Assembly: GCF_000719475.1 (NCBI RefSeq)
Contig: NZ_JOGO01000036.1
Location: forward strand, 1 to 64,000
Length of the DNA: 64,000 nt
Origin: Streptomyces sp. NRRL F-5630
GTDB taxonomy: Bacteria; Actinomycetota; Actinomycetes; Streptomycetales; Streptomycetaceae
Direction: 5' to 3'
Numbering within the stretch: position 1 is the stretch's first letter; each line of letters begins with the position of its first letter. The notes under the pieces were generated by a model. The model worked only from the letters and a program-made list of their open reading frames with translations, searched no databases and had not been told where the DNA came from. Shown here one piece after another: positions 52,078 through 59,314 of the stretch. The translations under genes and the position numbers were made by a program.

Positions 52078-52108
52078 CACGAGTGTACGCACACAGAGGA
52101 GGTAGCCC

Positions 52109-52609
52109 GTGCCGATCCTCGAACTCTGCGCGGGATACGGGGGCCTTGGGCTCGCCGTAGAGGCCCTGACGGGCGACAGGGTCGCCTATGTGGCCGAGGT
52201 GGACGAGGCGGCGTCGAAGGTGCTCGCCGTCCGCTACCCGCACGCGCCGAACATCGGTGACATCACCACGTACGACTGGCGGCAGCTCATCGGAGAGGTG
52301 GACACCATCACGGCGGGGTTCCCCTGCCAGAACCTGAGCAACGCGGGCCGACGAGAGGGGATCAACGGTGACCGGTCAGGGATCTACCGGAATGTCGTGG
52401 AAGCAGTTCGCGTCCTTCGACCGCGCCTCGTCTTCCTGGAAAACGTCTCGGCCATCCGGTCGCGGGGGCTCTGGCAAGTCGTCGCCGACCTGGCCGAGAT
52501 CGGGTATGACGTCCGGTGGACGTGCCTACGAGCTTCCGACGTGGGAGCCGCCCACCACCGCGACAGATGGTTCGCCGTCGCGGTACCTGCCGTCACCTCT
52601 GTCGGCTGA
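52109..52609 (+). CDS. Cytosine-C5 DNA methyltransferase, N-terminal part
   Basis: The 166-residue frame has motif I ELCAGYGGLGLA near residue 4, motif IV GFPCQNLSNAG near 70 with the catalytic Cys, motif VI FLENVSAI near 108 and motif VIII HHRDRWFA near 150. It then hits TGA at 52607. The target-recognition and C-terminal motifs continue in the +1 frame (next entry). All catalytic motifs are in this part, but the enzyme normally needs motifs IX and X. Confidence 0.82.
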   Translation: MPILELCAGYGGLGLAVEALTGDRVAYVAEVDEAASKVLAVRYPHAPNIGDITTYDWRQLIGEVDTITAGFPCQNLSNAGRREGINGDRSGIYRNVVEAVRVLRPRLVFLENVSAIRSRGLWQVVADLAEIGYDVRWTCLRASDVGAAHHRDRWFAVAVPAVTSVG

Positions 52610-53132
52610 CTCCAGGTCCAGCGCCAACTACCGGGCGGACGGAACCCCATACGGGAGTACCCACCCGCGGCCGACGCTGACCGACGCTGTTCGGCATCTG
52701 CTCAAGACCCCCACCGCCAACCTCGGCCGGAACGGCGCTGCTCAGCACCCCGACAAACGCAAGGCCGGCGGTCATGGGCCGACGCTCGACGACGAGGTGG
52801 TGTACCTGCTTCCTGCGGTGGAGGAGGCCGAACTCGTCCAGGACTGGGCGGACTTCGAGCCCGCCATCCGACGGCAGGAAGCTCTCTCCGGGCGGCCCGC
52901 ACCACTCCCGACGGAGACCGGCCCCCGGGGCGGACGACGCCTCACCGCTCGCTTCGCCGAGTGGTTGATGTGGCTGCCGGACGGGTGGGTCACCGACGTA
53001 CCGGATCTCGTCCCGAAGGGGCGCGACCCGCGGGCGAAGCAGCTTCACATCATCGGCAATGGCGTAGTGCCCGCCCAGGCGTACGCCGCCTTCAAGCACC
53101 TGCTCGAACTCGACGCGCCCGAGGAGAACTGA
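52368..53132 (+). pseudogene. Methyltransferase C-terminal part in +1 frame
   Basis: From about 52585 this frame reads on from the N-terminal part: RYLPSPLSADSRSSANYRAD, then DAVRHLLKTPTANLG, FAEWLMWLPDGW (motif IX-like) and IIGNGVVPAQAYAAFKHL (motif X). A base must be skipped around 52575-52595 to join the two. An ATG at 52368 opens the frame earlier, but the part that overlaps the first frame looks like noise. The gene is either inactivated, recoded or affected by a sequence error. Confidence 0.75.
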
Positions 53133-53133
53133 T

Positions 53134-53406
53134 ATGGCCAAGACCCGGCTCACCGACTTCACGGGGGCGGAGATCCGCCCCGGCAAGACCATCGTCTACG
53201 CCACGCGCCGCGGGAACCGGGTGCGGCAGACGGAGGCGACCGTCCTGGAGACCATGAGCGACAAGCGGGCGGGCCGAGTGATCCCGCGCCTGAAGGTCCA
53301 GCCGACCGGCCGTGACTCTGGCTTCTCGGCCCGCTCGACGCTCGCCCCGCAGTACGTCAGCGCCGAACACGTGGTGGTCATCGGCGACGCCGACACCACC
53401 GACTGA
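53134..53406 (+). CDS. Uncharacterised 90-residue SH3-like protein
   Basis: The product has beta-rich KOW/SH3-type rhythm (IRPGKTIVYATRRGNRVRQ, RLKVQPTGRDSGFSARSTL). GTG/ATG start at 53134 follows the methyltransferase stop by 1 bp. Function unknown. Confidence 0.55.
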   Translation: MAKTRLTDFTGAEIRPGKTIVYATRRGNRVRQTEATVLETMSDKRAGRVIPRLKVQPTGRDSGFSARSTLAPQYVSAEHVVVIGDADTTD

Positions 53407-53420
53407 CCCCACACCACCCC

Positions 53421-53452
53421 GGCCCCCGCGCACCGACGACGCGGGGGCCTTC
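53421..53452 (+). terminator. Terminator after methyltransferase operon
   Basis: GGCCCCCGCG (53421-53430) pairs perfectly with 53440-53449, then TTC. Confidence 0.85.
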
Positions 53453-53472
53453 GCACGCATGGAGGAGAGAGC

Positions 53473-54228
53473 ATGGACGAGAAGACGTTCAAGGTCGGGG
53501 ACAAGGTCACGAACGAGGTGTCCGGGCCCGGGGAGGTGGTGTTCGGCCCCTTCCAGGGGGTGGCAGGTGCGGGTATGTACCTTGTGAAGGACGAGGGTAG
53601 CCCGGTGCACTGGATGCTGTCTGCACGCAGCATCGCGCCGCTCCCCGCCTTCAAGGTCGGCGACAGGGTCACCGCCTATGGCACCCCGTCCGTCATCGTG
53701 GGCGGCCCGTATGACGAGGCGGGGAAGCGCCCCGTGTGGGTGGTTCGCACGGAGGATGGCACACTCTTCTTCCCGAACGAGCAGCGCGTCCGCCCCGCCC
53801 CGGCCGACGAGCCCGCCCTCGTCCCCGTCGGCACGCGAGTCCGGGTGGACCGGGCGAGGTACGCGGAGGCGAGTCACGGCCGGACGGGGGTCGTTACGAG
53901 CAACACGGAGACATGGGAGCCCTACGAGGGCGGGCCCCACCCCTACGAAGTCGACCTGGACGACGGCGGCACGTTCTACGCCGCCGAAGTCACCCCCATC
54001 GACGACAAGCCGGCTGCCGGCTTCGAGTACAACGGCGTCGTCTACGAGTACGGCGCGCTGTACCAGGGCCGAGATGGGGACCTCTTCCGGTTCCGGCCTG
54101 AGATCTCCGACGACGGCACCGGCACCCCACAGGGGCAGTTGGCGTACGGGACCGAGGACGACGGCTGCCCGTGGCACTGGAGCCTCGCCGAAACGGTCAG
54201 CGGCTACGGCCCTCTCACCAAGAAGTAG
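53473..54228 (+). CDS. phiSA1p31-like protein with SH3/KOW repeats
   Basis: The 251-residue product has repeated small beta modules each opening with a VGD- or VGT-type turn (FKVGDKVTNEVSGPGEVVFG, FKVGDRVTAYGTPSVIVGG, VPVGTRVRVDRARYAE) and a C-terminal domain FEYNGVVYEYGALYQGRDGD, similar to the family named after phage phiSASD1 p31. The next gene carries the same C-terminal domain. Function unknown. Confidence 0.65.
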   Translation: MDEKTFKVGDKVTNEVSGPGEVVFGPFQGVAGAGMYLVKDEGSPVHWMLSARSIAPLPAFKVGDRVTAYGTPSVIVGGPYDEAGKRPVWVVRTEDGTLFFPNEQRVRPAPADEPALVPVGTRVRVDRARYAEASHGRTGVVTSNTETWEPYEGGPHPYEVDLDDGGTFYAAEVTPIDDKPAAGFEYNGVVYEYGALYQGRDGDLFRFRPEISDDGTGTPQGQLAYGTEDDGCPWHWSLAETVSGYGPLTKK

Positions 54229-54237
54229 CAACATCCC

Positions 54238-54269
54238 AGCCCCCGGCGCCCACGTGGCCCGGGGGCTTT
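54238..54269 (+). terminator. Terminator AGCCCCCGG type, copy 4
   Basis: AGCCCCCGG (54238-54246) pairs with 54259-54267, then TTTGGGCGTAGGAGCACCAC, nearly the same leader as at 46970. Confidence 0.88.
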
Positions 54270-54304
54270 GGGCGTAGGAGCACCACCGACTACGAGGAGA
54301 ACCC

Positions 54305-54682
54305 ATGGCATCCGCCGCGTACGAGACCACCACGCGCACCATCGAAGAGACCACCGTCGTGCTCCGGCTGACGGAGCACGAGGCCGACGAGCTGCGAGTG
54401 CTCGTCGGCGAGAGTGACGCTACCCGAGTCCGCTTGAACATCCTCCAGGCTCTCCAGGAGATCACCTCGCCGGTCGCCGCTACCGCCTCCGACACCGTCG
54501 AGTACGACGGCAAGACGTACGAGCTGGGCGCGAGGTACCGAGACGTTGACGGCGACGTGTGGGAGTTCCGGCGTAACGAGGGCGGCCAGGTAGAGGGACG
54601 GTACTCGACCGCGTACCCGTGGAGCGACGACTACTACCCGGGCTACGTCGAGCGCACGTTCGGCCCCCTCGCCAAGCTGTGA
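54305..54682 (+). CDS. phiSA1p31-like protein, 125 residues
   Basis: An N-terminal helix pair (LRLTEHEADELRVLVGES) precedes the same C-terminal module as the upstream gene: VEYDGKTYELGARYRDVDGD, then WEFRRNEGGQVEG. It is alone behind a terminator and GAGGAG. Function unknown. Confidence 0.65.
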   Translation: MASAAYETTTRTIEETTVVLRLTEHEADELRVLVGESDATRVRLNILQALQEITSPVAATASDTVEYDGKTYELGARYRDVDGDVWEFRRNEGGQVEGRYSTAYPWSDDYYPGYVERTFGPLAKL

Positions 54683-54855
54683 CCCTCACCATCTCCACCA
54701 CGGCGCCGGCCCTCGGGGACATCCGCTCCCTCGGCAGGGGCGACGCCGTGGTGGTGTACAGGGCGGCCACTGAGCGGCGGGACTGGGCTCGGTACTGGGA
54801 GGCCGTGGGCGTGGCAGTGAGCAGGGGAGCGGTGTTGAGGATGGAGGAGAGCTGA
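54679..54855 (+). CDS. Small protein, 58 residues
   Basis: GTGA overlap with the previous gene. Strand-rich (IRSLGRGDAVVVYRAATE). No family recognised. Confidence 0.5.
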   Translation: MTLTISTTAPALGDIRSLGRGDAVVVYRAATERRDWARYWEAVGVAVSRGAVLRMEES

Positions 54856-55100
54856 TGAGCATCTTCGATGGCGAGCTGTACCGCTTGAGCGTGCGGTTCG
54901 TGAACTCGGACGGCAACACCGTGCGCGTGTCCGAACACTTCACCTACGACGCTGACGAAGTACCGGACATGGTCACGATCCTGGCAGCTCGTCCCAACGT
55001 GGCGGCTGTGGCGGTGCACAGGCTGGAGTACGTCGAGACGGCGGCTCGGACAGATTCCGGGCTGACGTACGGCGACGTGTCGGACTGGGAGGAGTGGTGA
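54855..55100 (+). CDS. Uncharacterised 81-residue protein
   Basis: TGATG overlap. Sequence LYRLSVRFVNSDGNTVRVSE then YDADEVPDMVTILAARPN suggests a small alpha/beta fold. No family recognised. Confidence 0.5.
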   Translation: MSIFDGELYRLSVRFVNSDGNTVRVSEHFTYDADEVPDMVTILAARPNVAAVAVHRLEYVETAARTDSGLTYGDVSDWEEW

Positions 55101-55231
55101 CCCACGAGCCCAACACCCGCGTCGTCCGCGCCCTGCCTGACACCGAGCCCGTGGAGCGTCTGCCCCGCGCGGCGATGGCGAAGTGGCCGTGGTTGACGGA
55201 GGAGTTCTTGAACGAGCTGGAGGACGAATGA
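55097..55231 (+). CDS. Small protein, 44 residues
   Basis: GTG at 55097 overlaps the previous stop and ATG of the next gene overlaps its own stop, so coupling on both sides supports it. Residues RAAMAKWPWLTEEFLNELED. No family recognised. Confidence 0.45.
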   Translation: MTHEPNTRVVRALPDTEPVERLPRAAMAKWPWLTEEFLNELEDE

Positions 55232-55434
55232 GCTACATCAACGTGCACAAAGTGAGGACCACTCAGGCCGAGGTCGGAGCCACCAACCAAGTGATGCTCC
55301 AAGGGCTGCACGAGGGCAATGAGGTGGTCAGTTCACGCGAGGGGGAGGAGCTGTCGACGGCGGCAACGATCCTCGACCTGTTGCGCGAGCTGGACAACGG
55401 CGAAGCGCTCGTGATCACCGTCGACATTTTCTGA
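55228..55434 (+). CDS. Small protein, 68 residues
   Basis: ATGA overlap with the previous gene. Mixed strands and a helix (TILDLLRELDNGEALVITVD). No family recognised. Confidence 0.5.
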   Translation: MSYINVHKVRTTQAEVGATNQVMLQGLHEGNEVVSSREGEELSTAATILDLLRELDNGEALVITVDIF

Positions 55435-55443
55435 GGGGGACGG

Positions 55444-55695
55444 ATGAGCTGGAGACGCCGTACAAACCCGGAGCCGGTGCGGGGACTGCCGCTCGACGGA
55501 CCCGAGTTGAGGATCAACGGCGGCACCCAAGTACTTCACGCCTCGTCGTGGCTCGCCTGGCGTGGGTACCGCTGCATCGAGGGGATGAACGGAATTGCCT
55601 TCAGCCGTGGTGGCGGTCCCGCGTACCTCGCGACGTGGGGCGACACGCTGGTGGATCTCGGCGGTGCGGTAGTGGTGAAGGGGGCGGGGACGTGA
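55444..55695 (+). CDS. Uncharacterised 83-residue protein
   Basis: GGGGGA precedes ATG 55444. Beta-rich with WLAWRGYRCIEGMNG. No family recognised. Confidence 0.5.
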   Translation: MSWRRRTNPEPVRGLPLDGPELRINGGTQVLHASSWLAWRGYRCIEGMNGIAFSRGGGPAYLATWGDTLVDLGGAVVVKGAGT

Positions 55696-55961
55696 CGACC
55701 CACATCGACGGCGAAGACTGGAACATCTCTCCGGAGGTGTGGGCCCTCTTCGGTCACTGGTACGGCGACAAGGCGTACCGCAAGGCGGCGTTCGTTGCCG
55801 AGTTCGAAGCGGCGGTGCGCACGAGAGTGGCCTCCGAGATCAGCGAGCGGGGCTACGAACTGCGCTCGTCCGACGAGGGCATAAGCCGGGAGGAGTGGGC
55901 CTGTTACGGCGAGGCGGCCGAGATCGCCAGGATAGGGCTAGCCCGTGTCCGAGACGAGTGA
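55692..55961 (+). CDS. Uncharacterised 89-residue protein
   Basis: GTGA overlap. Helical (VWALFGHWYGDKAYRKAAFV, FEAAVRTRVASEISE). No family recognised. Confidence 0.5.
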   Translation: MTTHIDGEDWNISPEVWALFGHWYGDKAYRKAAFVAEFEAAVRTRVASEISERGYELRSSDEGISREEWACYGEAAEIARIGLARVRDE

Positions 55962-56166
55962 CCGGCCGACGGACTACGAGGTCCGAGTTCAGCAGCCCAG
56001 CCCCGTTGCCCTCTCCTACGGCTGCGACTACCCGCTGTACGTCGTCTGGGACCTCGTGAACGACAAGCGGGTGCCGTTCGGCAACTACCGCCGCCACGAC
56101 CAGGCGGTGGCACGCATTATCCGGATGAGAGACCGACGGAAGGGTGCCGATGGCCAACCCCAGTAA
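55945..56166 (+). CDS. Uncharacterised 73-residue protein
   Basis: Starts at GTG 17 bases inside the previous gene and overlaps the next. Sequence DYPLYVVWDLVNDKRVPFG. No family recognised. Confidence 0.5.
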   Translation: MSETSDRPTDYEVRVQQPSPVALSYGCDYPLYVVWDLVNDKRVPFGNYRRHDQAVARIIRMRDRRKGADGQPQ

Positions 56167-56551
56167 GCAAAAGGGCTCCGCCTGGGAGTCCGCCTACGTC
56201 GCCTACCTCCGAGAGCATCACAACCCCGACGCTCACCGCAACGTGCAGATGGGCGCCAAGGACATCGGCGACGTCTCGGGCCTGTACCTCCACGCCGCCG
56301 AGCTGAAGGCCGAGAAGACCATCACGCTCGCCTCGTACATCGCCCAGGCGAACCGCGAGGCGATCAACGCCGGCCAGCCCTTCGGCTGTGCGGTCGTCAA
56401 GCGCCGCATGAAGGGCACGGCCGACGGCTACGTGGTGCGCGATGTGCGGACGGACGTCCGGCTGATGAACCGCTTCCGCGACGCGGAGCGCCTGCTCCAG
56501 CACCACGCACCCGCCGAGGTGTGGGAAGCGCACGACGAGAAGCACCGCTAG
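56150..56551 (+). CDS. Holliday-junction-resolvase-like PD-(D/E)XK nuclease
   Basis: The 133-residue product has KQKGSAWESAYVAYLREHH at the start, RNVQMGAKDIGDVSGLYL near residue 32 and AAELKAEKTITLASYI near 53: the E...GD-x(n)-E-x-K pattern of Hjc-like resolvases and VRR-type nucleases. Basic C-terminal half (VKRRMKGTADGYVVRDVR). It probably resolves branched DNA before packaging. ATG 56150 overlaps the previous gene. Confidence 0.75.
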   Translation: MANPSKQKGSAWESAYVAYLREHHNPDAHRNVQMGAKDIGDVSGLYLHAAELKAEKTITLASYIAQANREAINAGQPFGCAVVKRRMKGTADGYVVRDVRTDVRLMNRFRDAERLLQHHAPAEVWEAHDEKHR

Positions 56552-56562
56552 TCGACCAACGG
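56545..56562. repeat. CCGCTAGTC palindrome, before 56570 gene
   Basis: Two mismatches from the 18-bp palindrome; it contains the TAG stop of the resolvase-like gene and ends 7 bp before GTG 56570, overlapping the GGAGG ribosome site. Confidence 0.8.
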
Positions 56563-56569
56563 AGGCACC

Positions 56570-56773
56570 GTGAAGAAGGCAGTGATTCAGTTCTCTGGGT
56601 ACCTCGCCGTCTACCCGGACGGCGACGAGTACGAGGGCGGGGAGCTGACGATAGAAGATGCCCACGGCTGGGTGGAGCACGCCATGTCGCGGGGTGACAA
56701 GCACGCCGGGAACTTCCTGACGTCAGCGAGCGCGGAGAGCGTCGAGTACGAGGACTGCGACGAGGACGCGTAG
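56570..56773 (+). CDS. Small acidic protein, 67 residues
   Basis: GTG with GGAGG immediately upstream. Acidic product (YLAVYPDGDEYEGGELTIED, VEYEDCDEDA). No family recognised; acidic small phage proteins can be DNA mimics but nothing proves that here. Confidence 0.55.
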   Translation: MKKAVIQFSGYLAVYPDGDEYEGGELTIEDAHGWVEHAMSRGDKHAGNFLTSASAESVEYEDCDEDA

Positions 56774-56794
56774 ATCCGGCAACAACACACGCAC

Positions 56795-56822
56795 AGGGGC
56801 CGTCCTTCGGGGCGGCCCCTTC
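56795..56822 (+). terminator. Terminator before replication genes
   Basis: AGGGGCCG (56795-56802) pairs with 56813-56820 over a loop containing CTTCGG, then TTC. Confidence 0.85.
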
Positions 56823-56845
56823 GCCATGCACTGAGAGGAGAGATT

Positions 56846-59314
56846 GTGCGACTGTCGGAGATCCTGTCCCGCCTCGACGGGGTCACGGAGGACCACGACG
56901 GGCACATCACACTGTGCCCCGCGCACGCGGACCGGCGCCACCCGAGCCTGAAGCTCACCCTGAAGGAGGACGGACGCCTCCTCGTCGTCTGCCGAGCGGG
57001 CTGCGAGACGAAGGACATCCTTCGGAAGCTGCGACTGAACCCCGGCGACCTCTTCAACGTCGACGGCCAGGGCGCGCGCACCATCAGCGCCAGGGCGCCC
57101 GAGACCGTCGGCCCCGGAGAGATCGCCGGGCTGCGGATGTTCGTGGACGAGACGGCGGGGAGGCTCCAGCTCCCGGGCGCCGCTGAGGAAGCGCGAGCCT
57201 ACGCTCTCCGTCGCTTCGGCCTGACGCCGGAGCAGGCGGAGGACCTGGGCGTCGGCTACTCCCCGGCCAGTGACCGCCCTCAGCCGTGGCTCAGCCGTGG
57301 CTTCACCCGGTACCCGCGGCTGACCGTGCCCCTCGCGGGCTTCGACGGTGTGGTGCGCGGCCTCCAGGGACGTGACCTGTCCGGCAAGTGCCCCGCTCGG
57401 TGGGTCTCCCTGGCCAACACGGAGGGCCGCACGTGGGCCAAGTACGGCGTCCTGCGCTCCGGCGCCGGGTACGACACCGTCCTCATCTGCGAGGGCCCAG
57501 GAGACGCCCTGACGGCGTGCGGCGCGGGTTATGACGCCGTGGCGGTACGAGGCGCCGGGCTCGCCAGGAACGCCGCTCTCGTGGCCGAACTGGCGGCCGG
57601 CCTCGCGGGCTCCGACGTCGTGGTGGCCGGTGATCAAGACCGTGCGGGAGCGCGGTTCACCGACTCCCTGGCGCTCGCGCTGACGAGGGCGGGTGTCATG
57701 GTGCGCCGCCTGGAGATCCCGCACGAGGGCGACGACCTGACCGATTGGCGCGCGCGGGACGTGGAGGGGTTCCCTGCGGCGCTGCATCGAGCCGTGAGGG
57801 AGGCGGGAGTGATGGGTGTCGAGAAGAAGGAGAGCGTCGAGACGAAGCCCGCCCCCGCAGAGGACGGACTCCTTGTCCCCGCCGACCGGCGCGAGGCGTT
57901 CGACGGGACCGACGTCGGCGTGGCAGTCCGCCTCCGCGACTACATGGCTCGTGAGGGCGGGGGAGTGCGGTACGCGAGCGGCCTCGGATTCCTCGTCTGG
58001 GATGGCACGGTGTGGGTCCCGGGTGGGGACGAGGTGCGCACGGCGTTGCTCCGCATGGGCGCTGAGCTGATCAGCTCGGGCGACGACGGCGCGCGGAAGC
58101 TGGCGCTGAAGGCGCTGACGAACCGGAGCATCGAGGACGTAATCAAGATCTTGCCCTCGGTGCCCGGAGTCCCCGCCCGGGCGGCCGACTTCGACGCCGA
58201 CGAACACCTTCTGAGCGTGGCCAACGGGACCGTTGACCTTCGTACCGGATCGCTGCGCGAGCACGACCCGCGCGACATGATCACGCGTCGCCTCGACGTC
58301 GCGTACCGCCCGGAGGCGGAAGCGAAGCGGTGGGAGCAGTTCCTCGTGGAAGTGTTCCCGAACCACCCGGAGCTGCCTGCGTACATGAGACGGCTAGTCG
58401 GCTACGGCATCACGGGGTCGACGGCGGAGGAGTGCTTCGTCTTCCTCCACGGGGACGGCAAGAACGGGAAGAGCAAGTTCCTCGGGGCGCTCATCGACAC
58501 CTTCGGGGGCGTCACGAAGAGCACGGAGTTCTCCACCTTCGAGAGCCGGGTCAGCGTTGGCCAGGCATCCCCGGAGGTGGCGGCCCTACGCGGCGCGCGC
58601 CTCGTAACGGCGAGCGAGACGGAGAAGTACAGCCGGCTCGCCGAAGGGCTGATCAAGCAGCTCACGGGCGGCGACCCGGTGACGTGCCGGGCGCTCTACG
58701 GGGCGCCGTTCACGTACGTGCCGTCCTTCCTCCTCATGGTGGCGGGGAACTACAAGCCCGCCATCTTGAGCCAGGACTACGGCATCTGGAGGCGCGTCAA
58801 GCTCGTTCCTTTCGAGGCGAGCTTCAAGGGCGCGAAGGCGGACCTGACGCTGGCCGCGCAGCTCCGCGCGGAGCGGGAGGGCATTCTCGCGTGGGCTGTC
58901 CGAGGGGCCCAGGAATGGTACGCGAACGGCCTCGGCGAGCCTGACACCGTCGCCACCGCCACGCAGGACTACCGCGAGAGCGAGGACCGCCTCGCGGAGT
59001 TCCTGAACGCCCGGTGCGTGCGCGAGGACGGCGCCCGAGTGGCGCCCATGGCGATCCGCCGGGCGTATGCGGAGTGGGCCGAGGATGCCGGCCTGAGCCG
59101 GAAGGAAGTGCTCAGCGGCTGGGCCCTCGGCGTCGAGCTGGAGTCGCGGGGGTTCGTGAAGGACAAGCGCGGGAGCCGCTGGGGGTTCAACGGACTCCGG
59201 CTCATGACGGACGAGGAGAAGGAACGCGCGAGTCGGCTGGATGAGAGCACCGACGAACCGCACGCCATTGACGGACCGACTGACATCTTCGGCCAGGCGA
59301 AGGAGGCAGCATGA
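56846..59314 (+). CDS. Primase-helicase (CHC2/Toprim plus SF3 helicase)
   Basis: The 822-residue protein starts with a zinc-binding domain (Cys24-His26, Cys49, Cys53 in CPAH...VVCRAGC), continues with a Toprim-like fold (VLICEGPGDALTA near 210, VVAGDQDRAG near 252) and ends with a D5-like SF3 helicase: Walker A HGDGKNGKSKF near 540, Walker B region RLVTASETE near 590 and sensor-like LLMVAGNYKP near 630. It would prime and unwind at the phage fork. GTG start at 56846 follows GAGAGGAGA. Confidence 0.92.
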   Translation: MRLSEILSRLDGVTEDHDGHITLCPAHADRRHPSLKLTLKEDGRLLVVCRAGCETKDILRKLRLNPGDLFNVDGQGARTISARAPETVGPGEIAGLRMFVDETAGRLQLPGAAEEARAYALRRFGLTPEQAEDLGVGYSPASDRPQPWLSRGFTRYPRLTVPLAGFDGVVRGLQGRDLSGKCPARWVSLANTEGRTWAKYGVLRSGAGYDTVLICEGPGDALTACGAGYDAVAVRGAGLARNAALVAELAAGLAGSDVVVAGDQDRAGARFTDSLALALTRAGVMVRRLEIPHEGDDLTDWRARDVEGFPAALHRAVREAGVMGVEKKESVETKPAPAEDGLLVPADRREAFDGTDVGVAVRLRDYMAREGGGVRYASGLGFLVWDGTVWVPGGDEVRTALLRMGAELISSGDDGARKLALKALTNRSIEDVIKILPSVPGVPARAADFDADEHLLSVANGTVDLRTGSLREHDPRDMITRRLDVAYRPEAEAKRWEQFLVEVFPNHPELPAYMRRLVGYGITGSTAEECFVFLHGDGKNGKSKFLGALIDTFGGVTKSTEFSTFESRVSVGQASPEVAALRGARLVTASETEKYSRLAEGLIKQLTGGDPVTCRALYGAPFTYVPSFLLMVAGNYKPAILSQDYGIWRRVKLVPFEASFKGAKADLTLAAQLRAEREGILAWAVRGAQEWYANGLGEPDTVATATQDYRESEDRLAEFLNARCVREDGARVAPMAIRRAYAEWAEDAGLSRKEVLSGWALGVELESRGFVKDKRGSRWGFNGLRLMTDEEKERASRLDESTDEPHAIDGPTDIFGQAKEAA

